Shown here one piece after another: positions 51,663 through 61,829 of a stretch of DNA of 64,000 bases. The notes below the pieces were generated by a model. It ran no database searches. It had not been told where the DNA came from and saw only the letters and a program-made list of their open reading frames with translations. The position numbers and the translations under genes are program-made. The stretch's first letter is position 1; every line of letters starts with the position of its first letter. The stretch comes from Paenibacillus montaniterrae (GTDB lineage Bacteria > Bacillota > Bacilli > Paenibacillales > Paenibacillaceae). Location: positions 496,001-560,000 of the forward strand of contig NZ_BOSE01000001.1 in NCBI RefSeq assembly GCF_018403185.1, read 5' to 3'.

Positions 51663-53213
51663 TCATTGCGTGATGGCATATGCTTCATTGATTTCTTCGG
51701 CTATTTTACTTCCGCCACTCGCCAGCCAATCGGCAGAGGCTTGCTCGATTTCATCTACCTGCTTACGTCCTACTATAATTTCAGCTACTGTACTAATAAA
51801 TTTGCCGTTAATGTTGGCGCCGCTTTTGTTTAATGTGTCGGATTCAAGACCTGCTGCGGGATTTTGCCAAATATGCTGCTCATTTTCAGCAAACATCCGG
51901 GCAATCTTTTGATGCGTTTCGGCATTATCCCACTTATACATTTGAATACCTGGATCAAATGGGCGGAAAATCCAGTTATTGATTAAATTTTGCCGGTCTT
52001 TATCTGCTGCTTCCAGCTTCTCGTACTGATCTTCGGAAATTTTATTGTAATGAACGCCTTCAATTCCGTGCTTAATAAAGTCTGAGCCTTCTGGTGATAG
52101 AAAATAATCCAAAATCGCTAAAATCCGTTTTTGCTTCTTTAAATCAATATTGGCATTAATCACATTTTTATCGAGCATGTTCAGTGTACTGGTGCCAGTT
52201 AATCCAGTCTGTCCTGTTGGAGGAGTGATCGGCACGATATTGCCTTCTGGAACTAACTTCTTCAAGCTGTTGATGCTAGTTTGATACTGATTAGGATTTG
52301 CATAGGCAAAGCCGATTTTGTTCGTTTCCAGCTTCTCCAGCGGCGCTCCCAGCTTATTAACAGCAAAATCACGATCAAGCACGCCTTCGGTGTAAGCGCG
52401 ATTCAAGTAGGCAAGCACTTGCTTCCATTCTGTAACTTGCGTCTGATAAGGAATCAGCTTGCCATCTTCTTCCTTCCACTGATTGGCAAGCCCAAACCCT
52501 GCCATAATATACTCAATTCCAACTAATGTACCCGAGGTATGATCGATATATAAGGAAAAGCCGCTTGTATCATGCTGTCCGTTGTTATCCGGGTCCTGCG
52601 TGGCGAAAGCTTTGGCTACTTCATAAAACTCGTCCAGTGTTTCAGGCACTTGCAAATTTAATTTTTCCAGCCAATCTTCGCGTACGGACAGAGAATCTCT
52701 CGCTTTGGTCAAGTAATAAGGAAGGCCGAGCACTTGTCCTTTCGGATTAAGATTGTGCAAATCTTCTGCTGGAATAGCGGCCAGGTGCGGATAGTCGACA
52801 AGCAATGGCTGAATATCAAGAAACAAGCCTTTATCCTTCCACTTGCTGAATTCCTCTGAAAGCACGAGATACATATCGGGGAAATCATTAGATGCCGCAA
52901 GCACATTCAATTTTTCAGCATAATTGGCAGCAGGTATCCACTGAATATGCAGGTTTACATTAAACTTTTCGTTAATCGCTTCAATCATCGGATGATCTTC
53001 TGGCCAGCCTCCTCCTTGAAAGGAGCGAACCATCCACGTAATATCCAGTTGTTCATTAAAATTATCGACCTCGTTAGCAGCAGCCTGCTCATTGCCGCTT
53101 TTACCGCCACCGCTGACATTAGCGCTGTTCTCATTAGCAACTTGGCTGGAGCATCCTGCCAACACTCCGAGCAGCATAATCGTTAGCAGCACAACACTTA
53201 AAATCTTTTTCAT
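51663..53213 (-). CDS. Sugar ABC solute-binding lipoprotein, system 2
   Basis: 516 residues of the LplA-like binding-protein type. The signal peptide ends in lipobox VLAGCSS near residue 21. Segments NLHIQWIPAANYAEKLNVLAA-like (about 90-115) and DTSGFSLYIDH near 220 fit the class. The start at 53213 has AGAGGGG upstream. It probably has its own promoter (53234-53275) besides readthrough from the regulatory genes. Confidence 0.9.
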   Translation of the reverse strand: MKKILSVVLLTIMLLGVLAGCSSQVANENSANVSGGGKSGNEQAAANEVDNFNEQLDITWMVRSFQGGGWPEDHPMIEAINEKFNVNLHIQWIPAANYAEKLNVLAASNDFPDMYLVLSEEFSKWKDKGLFLDIQPLLVDYPHLAAIPAEDLHNLNPKGQVLGLPYYLTKARDSLSVREDWLEKLNLQVPETLDEFYEVAKAFATQDPDNNGQHDTSGFSLYIDHTSGTLVGIEYIMAGFGLANQWKEEDGKLIPYQTQVTEWKQVLAYLNRAYTEGVLDRDFAVNKLGAPLEKLETNKIGFAYANPNQYQTSINSLKKLVPEGNIVPITPPTGQTGLTGTSTLNMLDKNVINANIDLKKQKRILAILDYFLSPEGSDFIKHGIEGVHYNKISEDQYEKLEAADKDRQNLINNWIFRPFDPGIQMYKWDNAETHQKIARMFAENEQHIWQNPAAGLESDTLNKSGANINGKFISTVAEIIVGRKQVDEIEQASADWLASGGSKIAEEINEAYAITQ

Positions 53214-53233
53214 CTTAATCCCCTCTAATTCCA

Positions 53234-53275
53234 TTGGTTTAATTAACTTTATATAATAGTAGCGTATTAAACCAA
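53234..53275 (-). promoter_or_regulatory. Promoter of binding protein 2 framed by an inverted repeat
   Basis: Ten-base perfect arms TTGGTTTAAT and ATTAAACCAA, 22 bases apart. On the minus strand TTGGTT and TATAAA, 16 bases apart, form a promoter in which the -35 box lies in the outer arm. Confidence 0.5.
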
Positions 53276-53313
53276 ATTACGCCTTATCCGATTCTCTGAT
53301 TTCTTATCCTGAG

Positions 53314-55116
53314 TTAATTACTTGGTTTTAGAGGGTGACGAATTGTAATTAAAGTGCCTTCACCTTGCACTGAAGCGATGCTGATACCGTATGGCTGACC
53401 ATATCGCAGAAACAATCGTGCATGAACATTGGCAAGCCCTAGTGATTTTCGCTGTTTCATTTCCTGATAGCTGCTGTTATGCGTAATAGCTTGCAAATCC
53501 TGCGACAGCTTGGCTTGCACTTCTGGAAGCATGCCACTGCCGTTATCGGATACTTCCATTACTAGATCTCCATTATCCTCATAAGCATGCACTTTAATAA
53601 GCGAACCTCTCGTCCCCGACTCCACGGCATATTTCACAGCATTTTCCACGATCGGCTGAAGCACCAGCTTGACTACACGGCAGTTGTAAAGCACCGGCTC
53701 CACCTTAATTACTCTTTTAAATTTTTTTGGAAAGCGAATAGCCGTCATTTCCAAATATTTTTCAAGAATAGTCAACTCCTCGATCAGCAGCACTTCATCG
53801 TCACTTATATCGGCAGTATAGCGATAAACATCCGCCAAGTTGCCCGCCATGCTAACGACTAGTTGATCGTCATTAACCAGACCAATGCTTTTGATGACAT
53901 CTAGTGAGTTGTACAGCAGATGAGGGTTGATTTGATTTTGCAGCGCTTGGATTTGCGCTTCCTTCTGTTGCAATCGTGCTTGCAGTTCCTGAAGCTTAAG
54001 ATCGGTAATTTGCTGCAACTGATATTCCAGTTGAGCCACCATTTGGTTAAAGCTTTCACTCAGCTTTTGAAATTCGCCGTTCGCATGCTCAGGGTTGGCT
54101 CTTGCAGTATAATCGCCTTGCGCTACCTTTTTCATTTGATATTGCAGCCGTAAAATAGGAGAAACGAACAAATTGGAAAGAACGGGGATAATAAGCATGA
54201 CGACAAATGCAATGACAGCAAAGGAAAAAATCGCAGCTTGACGAGCGGAGTAATAGCCGCTTGCCATTTCATCAAACGGAACCATCGCAACGACTTTCCA
54301 GCCCGTAACCTGTGATGTACTCGCCGACAGCAGCACGCTTGTACCATGCCAATCAGCAGCTTGCACACCGCCATCATCGGGCATTTTAATAGATTTGAGC
54401 GGCGTATCAGACAACTTGGCGCCTCGCCAGCTTTTTTCATCGGCGTAGACGATCGTATCTCTATGAGAAAGCAGCATAAATTGACCCGTCTCTCCTATTT
54501 TGGAGCGGGTCATCGTCGTTTCTATTTCACTAAGCGATAAATCAATGACAATATCTCCGATCAAGGCCAGATTCGTTCTGCTAAATACGGGAACCAGTAT
54601 GGAGATTACATTCATGCTTTTGTTTTGCGGGTAGCTGATCGTATGAGTAGCAAGCAGTCTTCGCTCTGCCGAAACAGCAATATCATACCACGGCTCTTGA
54701 TTGTAGTCTGGCTCTTTGAAGGAATAACTCGGTGCAGACAATACACGCCGATCTGTCGATTTAAGAAAAATACCGACTACTTCTGGAAACTGAAAAGCAA
54801 TGCTGCGCCGCAATTGTGCTTCTATATCCTCAATCTCAAGCAGGCTCATGCTTTCGCCATGCTCAAACCAAGCTTGAACGTTGTCTGTGTTAGCCAACGT
54901 ACGGGTAGAGCTTGATATATGATCCAAATAAAACTCAATATGATGATTGAGCCTTTTGGCAGCTTCATCCGTGACGGTGTGAAAATCCTCTTTTACTGCC
55001 TGACTGTAATTGATATGAGAAAACAGAGCAACCCATATCATAGACAGCAGACTAATGCCAAGGAACAGCAGACTCATGCTCCAGCGAAGATTGACTTTAC
55101 GCCATATATGTGTCAT
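53314..55116 (-). CDS. Membrane sensor histidine kinase (YesM-like), system 2
   Basis: 600 residues. Helix 1 at 15-32, an extracellular double-Cache-like sensor to about 290, helix 2 at 294-315, HAMP, coiled coil, phospho-acceptor His399 in QINPHLLYNS, and ATPase boxes LQPIVENAVKYAVE and VSDNGSGMLPE. Its ATG overlaps the regulator stop (ATGA). It senses an external signal, probably the glycan, and signals to the regulator just upstream. Confidence 0.92.
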   Translation of the reverse strand: MTHIWRKVNLRWSMSLLFLGISLLSMIWVALFSHINYSQAVKEDFHTVTDEAAKRLNHHIEFYLDHISSSTRTLANTDNVQAWFEHGESMSLLEIEDIEAQLRRSIAFQFPEVVGIFLKSTDRRVLSAPSYSFKEPDYNQEPWYDIAVSAERRLLATHTISYPQNKSMNVISILVPVFSRTNLALIGDIVIDLSLSEIETTMTRSKIGETGQFMLLSHRDTIVYADEKSWRGAKLSDTPLKSIKMPDDGGVQAADWHGTSVLLSASTSQVTGWKVVAMVPFDEMASGYYSARQAAIFSFAVIAFVVMLIIPVLSNLFVSPILRLQYQMKKVAQGDYTARANPEHANGEFQKLSESFNQMVAQLEYQLQQITDLKLQELQARLQQKEAQIQALQNQINPHLLYNSLDVIKSIGLVNDDQLVVSMAGNLADVYRYTADISDDEVLLIEELTILEKYLEMTAIRFPKKFKRVIKVEPVLYNCRVVKLVLQPIVENAVKYAVESGTRGSLIKVHAYEDNGDLVMEVSDNGSGMLPEVQAKLSQDLQAITHNSSYQEMKQRKSLGLANVHARLFLRYGQPYGISIASVQGEGTLITIRHPLKPSN

Positions 55117-56159
55117 AGCAAGCCCAGCCTTTTTCGATATTCATTCGGCGACAAGCCTGTTGTATTTTTAAACAGTCGCGTAAAATAGGGGGCAGAGGTG
55201 AAACCGACCAATTCAGCTACCTCGTATGCTTTCAAATCCGGTTCAAGCAGCAATTGTTTAGCTTTCTCGATTCTGATCAGGTTGACATAATTGCCGAATG
55301 TTTCCCCGGTATGCTGTTTAAATAATGCACTAAAATGCGATACGCTAAGCCCGACATGCTCAGCTACACTGTTCATCCTGATCTCATGCATATAGGAAGT
55401 TTCTGCATAGCTGCACGCCTGTTTTATAGCCAGCCGATATGATCGTTTGGTTTGTCCGCTTTGGCTTTTACCACACCAGCGATCTGCCAACTGCTGAATT
55501 TGTTGTTTGTACGCAGCAGCATCAGCATGACCTGCCGCTTCACCAGCTTCATTTGTTTCGCTAGCTATGCTTATGTCTTCAGGATAATAAACTTTCAGCA
55601 GTTCGTTCCATTTCACAGTGAAAATACGCAGCAACCCGATTTTTGAACTGGGATGGCTATGGCGACTGCTCATAATTGCTTGTACGATTTTCGACTGTTC
55701 CTGCTGTACCTGTTGTTCATCCATCAACGGTAGCCGTTCAAGAAAAGCATTAATTTTCAACATTTGCTCATGAATGGGCTTTAGCATTTCCAATCTGTCA
55801 ATCGAGCGCTGCAACGATTCCTTCAGCACCTCTTCCCTGACCGGCTTCAACAAATACTCTGACACGCCATATCGAATGCCTTGCTGTGCATACTCAAATT
55901 TGTCATAGCTGCTCAAAATGATGCTAATTACCGGCAACTGATGTTCATGAATTTCTTTAAGCAGAGCCAGTCCATCCTTATGAGGCATTTCAATATCAGT
56001 AATTAATACATTGGGACTCAGCTCTTGTATCAACTGCCACGCTTCTGCTCCATCCTCTGCCTCGCCAACAACCGTAAACCCCGATGAGATACGCTCTAGC
56101 ATTTTTACAATTCCACTGCGAATCCAATGCTCATCCTCCGCTACAACAACATGATACAT
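55113..56159 (-). CDS. Response regulator with AraC-type DNA-binding domain (YesN-like), system 2
   Basis: 348 residues. Receiver domain with Asp55 in VLITDIEMPHKDG and the KPVRE lysine near 104; C-terminal AraC helices HVGLSVSHFSALFKQHTG and VAELVGFTSAPYFTRLFKN. The start at 56159 gives YHVVVAEDE at the N-terminus; a longer frame has no ribosome site. First gene of the unit running through kinase, transporter and three sulfatases. Confidence 0.92.
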   Translation of the reverse strand: MYHVVVAEDEHWIRSGIVKMLERISSGFTVVGEAEDGAEAWQLIQELSPNVLITDIEMPHKDGLALLKEIHEHQLPVISIILSSYDKFEYAQQGIRYGVSEYLLKPVREEVLKESLQRSIDRLEMLKPIHEQMLKINAFLERLPLMDEQQVQQEQSKIVQAIMSSRHSHPSSKIGLLRIFTVKWNELLKVYYPEDISIASETNEAGEAAGHADAAAYKQQIQQLADRWCGKSQSGQTKRSYRLAIKQACSYAETSYMHEIRMNSVAEHVGLSVSHFSALFKQHTGETFGNYVNLIRIEKAKQLLLEPDLKAYEVAELVGFTSAPYFTRLFKNTTGLSPNEYRKRLGLL

Positions 56160-56195
56160 AAGTTGCCATTCCTTCCCTTTTATGCTGTGATAGGC

Positions 56196-56209
56196 TGAAA
56201 TTAATTTCA
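56196..56209. promoter_or_regulatory. Palindrome upstream of regulator 2
   Basis: TGAAATTAATTTCA is a perfect 14-base palindrome, 37 bases before the start codon. Candidate operator; the binding protein is unknown. Confidence 0.35.
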
Positions 56210-56282
56210 AGTAAACCAATCGGATTAATTGATATAGTTCAGATTTTAACAACTGATTCTCTCTTTCGTCAACATTGCCAAC

Positions 56283-56321
56283 AAAAAAAAGCCAGCCGCC
56301 GATACACGATCGACAACTGAC
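56283..56321 (-). terminator. Terminator of topB
   Basis: On the minus strand GTCAGTTGTCGA pairs with TCGGCGGCTGGC over 12 positions when G-U pairs are allowed, seven-base loop, then eight T. Confidence 0.8.
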
Positions 56322-56344
56322 TGCTTCCTGTTGCTTGCACGATA

Positions 56345-58573
56345 TTACATCTCTATATCTAATTCGCCGCTGCTGCGATTTTTCAATATAATTTTCCCTT
56401 GTACTTCTTCACCGTTGGACATAATCAGCTTAAGGCGTGCTGTTTTACCTTTTTCTGCAAGCGCCTTAATTTGACTGTCTGTCAGCTCGCGTCCAAATGA
56501 ATCCTTCCATATCACGAAGCCGCAGCCGCTTTTATAGTTGGAACAGCCATAGCCCCTCTTGCCTTTAATAATAAAACCAGAACAATTAGGGCGCGGACAA
56601 GCAGCAATGCTGGTTAGCGACTTAACTGCTGCCGCTGCTGCCCTTTGCTTGCCGGATGCTGTACTCCCTTTACCAGCCTTAGCGGCTGCTGTGCGTGCGC
56701 CTTTCTTCTTGACAGGCTTCTCGGCTTGTGCAAATTGATCCTTTGCCGCGGCCGGCTGGATTTTTACCTTATCGACAATCATGCTGGCGAACTTCTTCAC
56801 ATTCTCCATAAATTGTTCAGCCGAAGCTTGACCTCGAGCTATATCATTCAGCCTCTTCTCCCACATGCCCGTCATCTCGGGCGAGGTTAGCAGCTCAACG
56901 CCAGCACCACGGACGAGCTCAATGGCGGCCTTGCCTTTATTGGTTATCGTAATTTTTTTGCCTTGTATATGAATATAGCCAACCTGCTTCAAGCGTTCGA
57001 TCGTGGCCGCACGGGTTGCTGGCGTACCAAGACCACAATCCTTCATCGCCTCTCGCATATCATCGTCTTCGATCTGCTTGCCCGCGCTTTCCATAGCCTT
57101 GAGCAATGTGCCCTCTGTATATGACTTGGGAGGCTGTGTTTCCTTCTCCTTTGCCACGGCCTGCTGACATTGCACCGGCGCTTTGGCATCAAGCTCAAAG
57201 CTGCCGCTCAGCTCTACAATTTCGTCCTCTTCATTGCTTGTTTTCGTTTTCCGCTTGCTCGGCGTTTCCTGTTGATCGCCGTAAATGACCTTCCAGCCTA
57301 ACGCAACAAGCTGCTTAATCGTCGTTTTAAAGCGATGCTCGCCCACCTTGGTCATGATGAGATGGTTAATGTATTGGGCTGGCGGGTAATATTGCGACAG
57401 AAACCGCTTGACGATCAGATCATAAAGCTTCTGTTCGTCGCTCGACAAGGAGCCCGCTTTTTTAGCGGTCGGCAAAATCGCATGATGATCCTCGACCTTT
57501 GCCGGATTGCAAATGCTTTTATTGCCAGCATGTACGAAGGAGCGATTCGCTCCTTCCACCCATTGCCCGTACGACGTTCCTTGCAGCGCCTGCAGCGCTT
57601 TATGCATCTCGGGAATATTTTGCTCATTCACATAGTTGGAATTGGTACGCGGATAGGTAATGAGCTTATGCTTTTCATACAAGCTTTGCGCAATATCCAG
57701 CGTCTTTTTGGCAGAAAAATTAAGCTTGCTGTTCGCTTCACGCTGCAGCAGCGTCAAATCATAGAGGCGATGCGGATATTCCTTTACCTCTTTCTGCTCA
57801 TAATGCTCGATTTGAGCAGCTTGTCCCTTGACCGCTGTCGCGATCTGCTGGGCCTTTGCCTGATCTGTCAGGCGATCGCCCTGCCAAAGCCCCTTATAGG
57901 TCGTCTTCCCCTGCTTGAAGCTGGCTTCGACGACATAATAAGTATCGGATTGGAACTTGGCAATTTCCGCTTCACGATCATAAATAAGCGCAAGAACAGG
58001 GGTTTGCACACGGCCTACTGACAGAAGCTCATTATGCCTTGTTGTAAAAGCGCGTGAGCCATTCATGCCAATCAGCCAATCCGCTTCACTGCGCGCCGAG
58101 GCTGCTTTCGTTAAATTATCATACGCTTGGCCAGGCTTCAGCTCAGCGAAGCCTTTTCTAATCGTTTCCGCTGTCAAATCAGAAATCCATAAGCGCTGCA
58201 CCGGCTGTTTCAGCTGCAAATAGCGCTGAATAAGCGAGAAAATATATTGTCCTTCCCGTCCAGCATCGCATGCATTGACTATTGAGTCGCAGCGCGCAGC
58301 CAGCTCTTTAATCACCTTTAGCTGATCTGCCGTGCGCTTATTGGCAACAAGCTTGAAGCGTGAAGGAATAATCGGCAAATGGGCAATGTTCCACTTCTTG
58401 TAGCGCTCATCATAAGCATCCGGCTCTGCAAGCGACACCAAATGACCGATTGCCCAAGTAATAATGTACTGATCCCCTTCAATATAGCTTCTCATATTTT
58501 TCGCATTGCGTTCTATTGCAGCTGCGATATTCCGCCCCATATCCGGCTTCTCCGCTATAATTAACGTTTTCAT
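56345..58573 (-). CDS. topB: DNA topoisomerase III
   Basis: 742-residue type IA topoisomerase that relaxes and decatenates DNA. The toprim part starts TLIIAEKPDMGRNIAAAI, with NACDAGREGQ near residue 105; the active-site tyrosine is in LITYPRTNSNYV near 310. The C-terminus carries a linker rich in Lys and Ala and one zinc-finger-like motif (CPRPNCSGFII, then CSNYKSGCGF). The second of two adjacent ATG codons has the better distance to GAGGAG. Confidence 0.94.
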   Translation of the reverse strand: MKTLIIAEKPDMGRNIAAAIERNAKNMRSYIEGDQYIITWAIGHLVSLAEPDAYDERYKKWNIAHLPIIPSRFKLVANKRTADQLKVIKELAARCDSIVNACDAGREGQYIFSLIQRYLQLKQPVQRLWISDLTAETIRKGFAELKPGQAYDNLTKAASARSEADWLIGMNGSRAFTTRHNELLSVGRVQTPVLALIYDREAEIAKFQSDTYYVVEASFKQGKTTYKGLWQGDRLTDQAKAQQIATAVKGQAAQIEHYEQKEVKEYPHRLYDLTLLQREANSKLNFSAKKTLDIAQSLYEKHKLITYPRTNSNYVNEQNIPEMHKALQALQGTSYGQWVEGANRSFVHAGNKSICNPAKVEDHHAILPTAKKAGSLSSDEQKLYDLIVKRFLSQYYPPAQYINHLIMTKVGEHRFKTTIKQLVALGWKVIYGDQQETPSKRKTKTSNEEDEIVELSGSFELDAKAPVQCQQAVAKEKETQPPKSYTEGTLLKAMESAGKQIEDDDMREAMKDCGLGTPATRAATIERLKQVGYIHIQGKKITITNKGKAAIELVRGAGVELLTSPEMTGMWEKRLNDIARGQASAEQFMENVKKFASMIVDKVKIQPAAAKDQFAQAEKPVKKKGARTAAAKAGKGSTASGKQRAAAAAVKSLTSIAACPRPNCSGFIIKGKRGYGCSNYKSGCGFVIWKDSFGRELTDSQIKALAEKGKTARLKLIMSNGEEVQGKIILKNRSSGELDIEM

Positions 58574-58686
58574 CATAACTCCTCTATCATCATTGTTCGA
58601 ACACAATTATCCATCGCGTACCGTTGCCCGCCTGACGCCAGCTTAGAAACTTGCAATCAGGCATGGCAACGGAATTGTTTATGGCA

Positions 58687-59703
58687 TTAATCATTTATAT
58701 AGTTAATGATCGTTTCAAATAGGCTCGATACCCCTTTGGACCAATTCGGGTCCTCGGCATATTTGCGATTGATCCAGACAATCGCTTCGACATCTTCCGG
58801 GCGATCCTTGCTTAAATTAACTATCGTTCGGGCCGCAATTGCTGTAGAATCTGCGATTGTTGTATTATAATCCTGCCAGCTGTGAAATACATTAAACGGG
58901 TTGTTGACAATTTCCTCCGCCAGCTCATGATCACGCTGTACAAAGCCTTGCTCTTGCCCGGTAATAGCAAACAGCAGCACTGGCGATATGTTGAACTGCT
59001 TGGCTGTTTCGACTATGACATCATAATATTGCTGCTCCGCAAGCAGCGACGATCTCGTCTCCAAATAAGCCTTCAGCTTGTCATGATCGACCTCATGATA
59101 CTGATATTTCTCAGGCAGCTCGTTTTCTGGCAATATTTCCGCCTGCTTCAGCGATTCAGCCAGCACAATCGGCTGCTCCTTGGCAACGTTGGTCTCCTGC
59201 TCATGCAGCAGCTGCGCTGTTAAAGCACCACCGACAATAGCCAGGCAGCCGAGTCCATAGCGGATTGCCTTATTTCGCTGATTAGCTGCGGCTGCGAGCT
59301 TGTCCAGCCATCTCTGCAGCTTGCCACGAGCTTCAGCTTTACAGCCTGTCTCAGCTGGCGAAGCATTCAAGCCATTGCCTGCTAAACCATGCTCTGCTCT
59401 CCATGCGGACAATAACTGCTGCGCCTCTGGCCGATCAAGCGTACAACGCGTGCACATTTGGTCAATATCCTGCAGATGGACAGGACGCTTTTCCGCAATG
59501 ATGACATGCTTAATCAATTGCTGGCAAATGGTTTCGTTTAACTCGGCGTCGAAATGCGGAAGCTGGCGCGTTATAATTTTGACAATTGCATCCGCTACAA
59601 TTTCCGCATGCTTTTCCTTGGGCAGATGCTCATATTTTCTTCTAACATAAAAACGAATTCGATCAACAGAAGCCAAAGATAAAACATCCCGTTGCTCCAC
59701 CAT
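58687..59703 (-). CDS. Membrane-anchored glucosaminidase/lysozyme-like protein
   Basis: 338 residues. Residues 1-110 form a charged, alpha-helical cytoplasmic domain without recognised match. One helix lies at about 147-165 (GLGCLAIVGGALTAQLL). The outer part of about 170 residues resembles glucosaminidase-type peptidoglycan hydrolases: AKQFNISPVLLFAITGQEQG with a possible catalytic glutamate, and NPFNVFHSWQDYN. This points to a wall-acting protein controlled from inside. GTGAGG precedes the ATG; it follows the gene at 59735 by 31 bases. Confidence 0.7.
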   Translation of the reverse strand: MVEQRDVLSLASVDRIRFYVRRKYEHLPKEKHAEIVADAIVKIITRQLPHFDAELNETICQQLIKHVIIAEKRPVHLQDIDQMCTRCTLDRPEAQQLLSAWRAEHGLAGNGLNASPAETGCKAEARGKLQRWLDKLAAAANQRNKAIRYGLGCLAIVGGALTAQLLHEQETNVAKEQPIVLAESLKQAEILPENELPEKYQYHEVDHDKLKAYLETRSSLLAEQQYYDVIVETAKQFNISPVLLFAITGQEQGFVQRDHELAEEIVNNPFNVFHSWQDYNTTIADSTAIAARTIVNLSKDRPEDVEAIVWINRKYAEDPNWSKGVSSLFETIINYIND

Positions 59704-59734
59704 ATTCGCCTCACTTTAAAAGCTTGATTCGCGG

Positions 59735-60064
59735 CTATTCGCCCGAAAGCTCAGCTGCCAGTTTAATTTGACTTTGGACCGTTTCAGTCGTGATCCACGC
59801 CTTAACCTGCTCTTTCTCCGAAAAGGTGAGCTGATACTCACAATCGCAGCCAATATCCTGGGGCACCATTTGTGCAATAACACCTGAATGATTGCATATT
59901 ACCAAAATAGAAAAATCAATCAAATCCGTCGGCAGCTCTGCGCTGTCCGGCGACAATTGCGGAACAAGATTAATATCGATCCATTGTTCGTTGCGCCGTT
60001 CTATCAGCGTCTTGAAGCTGGCAAATTTCAATTCCTCGATTCGATCTGAGCCATACTTAATCAC
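59735..60064 (-). CDS. Hypothetical protein, 109 residues
   Basis: Not recognised. Mixed alpha/beta composition with segments IDFSILVICNHSGVIAQMV and a C-terminal charged helix (SEKEQVKAWITTETVQSQIK). Two cysteines in the middle (CDC). No signal peptide or membrane helix. The GTG start at 60064 is chosen for GAGGAG eight bases upstream. It lies 31 bases before the glucosaminidase-like gene and may be co-transcribed with it. Confidence 0.6.
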   Translation of the reverse strand: MIKYGSDRIEELKFASFKTLIERRNEQWIDINLVPQLSPDSAELPTDLIDFSILVICNHSGVIAQMVPQDIGCDCEYQLTFSEKEQVKAWITTETVQSQIKLAAELSGE

Positions 60065-60235
60065 AGTTATTCTCCTCAAACTTTTCATAGTATTCGCGCT
60101 AGTATTTCCAATACCTCTAGTTTACCATATTTGCTAATAGCTTAATAGAATTGCCTTTTACGAATCAATATTGCAGCGTTGAAAGCTAACAGGCAAGGTA
60201 CAAAAACGTTGGATGTAGCATCTGCATCATGCAAC

Positions 60236-60280
60236 GAAAAAGAGCATTGCCGCGTGGAAAATTCCTGCAGCAATGCTCTT
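60236..60280 (-). terminator. Terminator of gltD
   Basis: Arms AAGAGCATTGC and GCAATGCTCTT with a loop of about 20 bases, then five T on the minus strand. Confidence 0.8.
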
Positions 60281-60341
60281 GCCAAGTGTTACTATCGTTT
60301 TCTATTCGTCCAATAGCTGATGCGTCGCCAGCCAGCCGCGG

Positions 60342-61829
60342 TTAAGGCAGCATCGTGCTTCCCATCAAATATTTATCTACTTCACGTGCTACTTGACGCC
60401 CTTCATTAATCGCCCAAACTACAAGGCTTTGCCCTCTGCGAACATCACCAGCAGCGAACACTTTGTCAATATTCGTGCGATACTCGCCATAGCGCGCTTT
60501 AATGTTGGAGCGAGAATCTGTTGCCAGCTCCAGCTCTTCGATAATAGTCGCTTCCGGTCCTTCAAAGCCAATCGCAACCAATGCCAGATCTACAGGCCAT
60601 ACTTGCTCTGTGCCCTCGATCTCTTTGTAAATTTTGCGGCCTTGCTCATCGATATAGCGTTCGATTTTAACAGTGTGCAGCTCCTTCAAATTGCCGTTCT
60701 CATCGCCCACAAATTTTTTCGTAAGAATAGAGAACTGACGCGGATCCTCGCCAAAAACAGCTTTTGCTTCCTCATGCGCATAATCCAGCGTATATACATT
60801 AGGAAATTGCGGCCATGGATTGTTGTCCTGGTCACGCTTTTCAGGCGCTTTCGCTACAGTACCGAATTGTACAACCGATTTACAGCCGTGACGCAGTGCA
60901 GTCGCTACGCAGTCAGTGCCTGTATCGCCGCCGCCGATCACAACGACATTTTTATCTTTAGCGCTAATGTAAGTGCCATCCTCTAAGTTTGTATCCAAAT
61001 AGCTTTTGATCGTGCTGTTCAAATAGTCCATTGCCGGATAAATCCCTTTCAGATCAGAGCCTTCAATGTTGACAGAACGAGCCTTCGTTGCTCCAAGCGC
61101 AAGCACAACTGCATCAAATTCCTTTAATAGATCAGCAGCAGCAATGTCTTTGCCGATTTCCGTATTCGTTACAAAGCTGATGCCTTCCTGTTTAAGCAAA
61201 TTAACGCGGCGATCTACTACATGCTTTTCCAGCTTCATTGTAGGAATGCCGTAGGTTAGCAAGCCGCCAATGCGATCAGCGCGTTCATAGACTGTAACAG
61301 TATGTCCAGCTTTGTTCAGCTGTGCAGCTGCTGCCAAGCCTGCTGGTCCAGAACCAACGACAGCAACCTTTTTGCCAGTACGAGCTTTCGGAGGCTGCGG
61401 CACAACCCAGCCTTCAGCAAAGCCGCGCTCAATAATCGCTTCTTCAATTGTTTTAATCGTAACAGGATCACCGATCAAGCCGACTGTGCAAGAGCCTTCA
61501 CATGGCGCAGGGCATACGCGACCTGTAAATTCAGGGAAGTTGTTCGTTTTGTGCAGACGCTCCAACGCATCCTTCCACTGTCCACGATAAACAAGATTGT
61601 TCCACTCAGGAATCAGATTGTTGACGGGACAGCCAGACACCGTATTTTCGAATTCCATTCCAGTGTGGCAATAAGGCGTACCACAGTCCATGCAGCGTGC
61701 ACCTTGCGTTTGTAGTTGTTGATCAGACATATGCTTGTGAAATTCTCTCCAGTCGTTTACACGCTGAAGCGGATCACGATCTGCTGGCACTTCTCGTTGA
61801 AAGTCCATAAATCCAGTTGGCATAGACAT
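60342..61829 (-). CDS. gltD: Glutamate synthase small subunit (NADPH)
   Basis: 495-residue flavoprotein passing electrons from NADPH to glutamate synthase. The iron-sulfur part has CMDCGTPYC near residue 46, [11 protein letters not shown] and CPAPCEGSC near 105. The FAD motif is [15 protein letters not shown] near 150, the NADPH motif [17 protein letters not shown] near 290. GGAGG precedes the ATG at 61829. The large subunit gene is not adjacent, which is unusual; it must be elsewhere, or this protein serves another partner. Confidence 0.93.
   Translation of the reverse strand: MSMPTGFMDFQREVPADRDPLQRVNDWREFHKHMSDQQLQTQGARCMDCGTPYCHTGMEFENTVSGCPVNNLIPEWNNLVYRGQWKDALERLHKTNNFPEFTGRVCPAPCEGSCTVGLIGDPVTIKTIEEAIIERGFAEGWVVPQPPKARTGKKVAVVGSGPAGLAAAAQLNKAGHTVTVYERADRIGGLLTYGIPTMKLEKHVVDRRVNLLKQEGISFVTNTEIGKDIAAADLLKEFDAVVLALGATKARSVNIEGSDLKGIYPAMDYLNSTIKSYLDTNLEDGTYISAKDKNVVVIGGGDTGTDCVATALRHGCKSVVQFGTVAKAPEKRDQDNNPWPQFPNVYTLDYAHEEAKAVFGEDPRQFSILTKKFVGDENGNLKELHTVKIERYIDEQGRKIYKEIEGTEQVWPVDLALVAIGFEGPEATIIEELELATDSRSNIKARYGEYRTNIDKVFAAGDVRRGQSLVVWAINEGRQVAREVDKYLMGSTMLP

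Noticed and set aside
57335..58021. 228-codon frame antisense to topB
   Set aside because: Shadow of topB with composition expected from the complementary strand.
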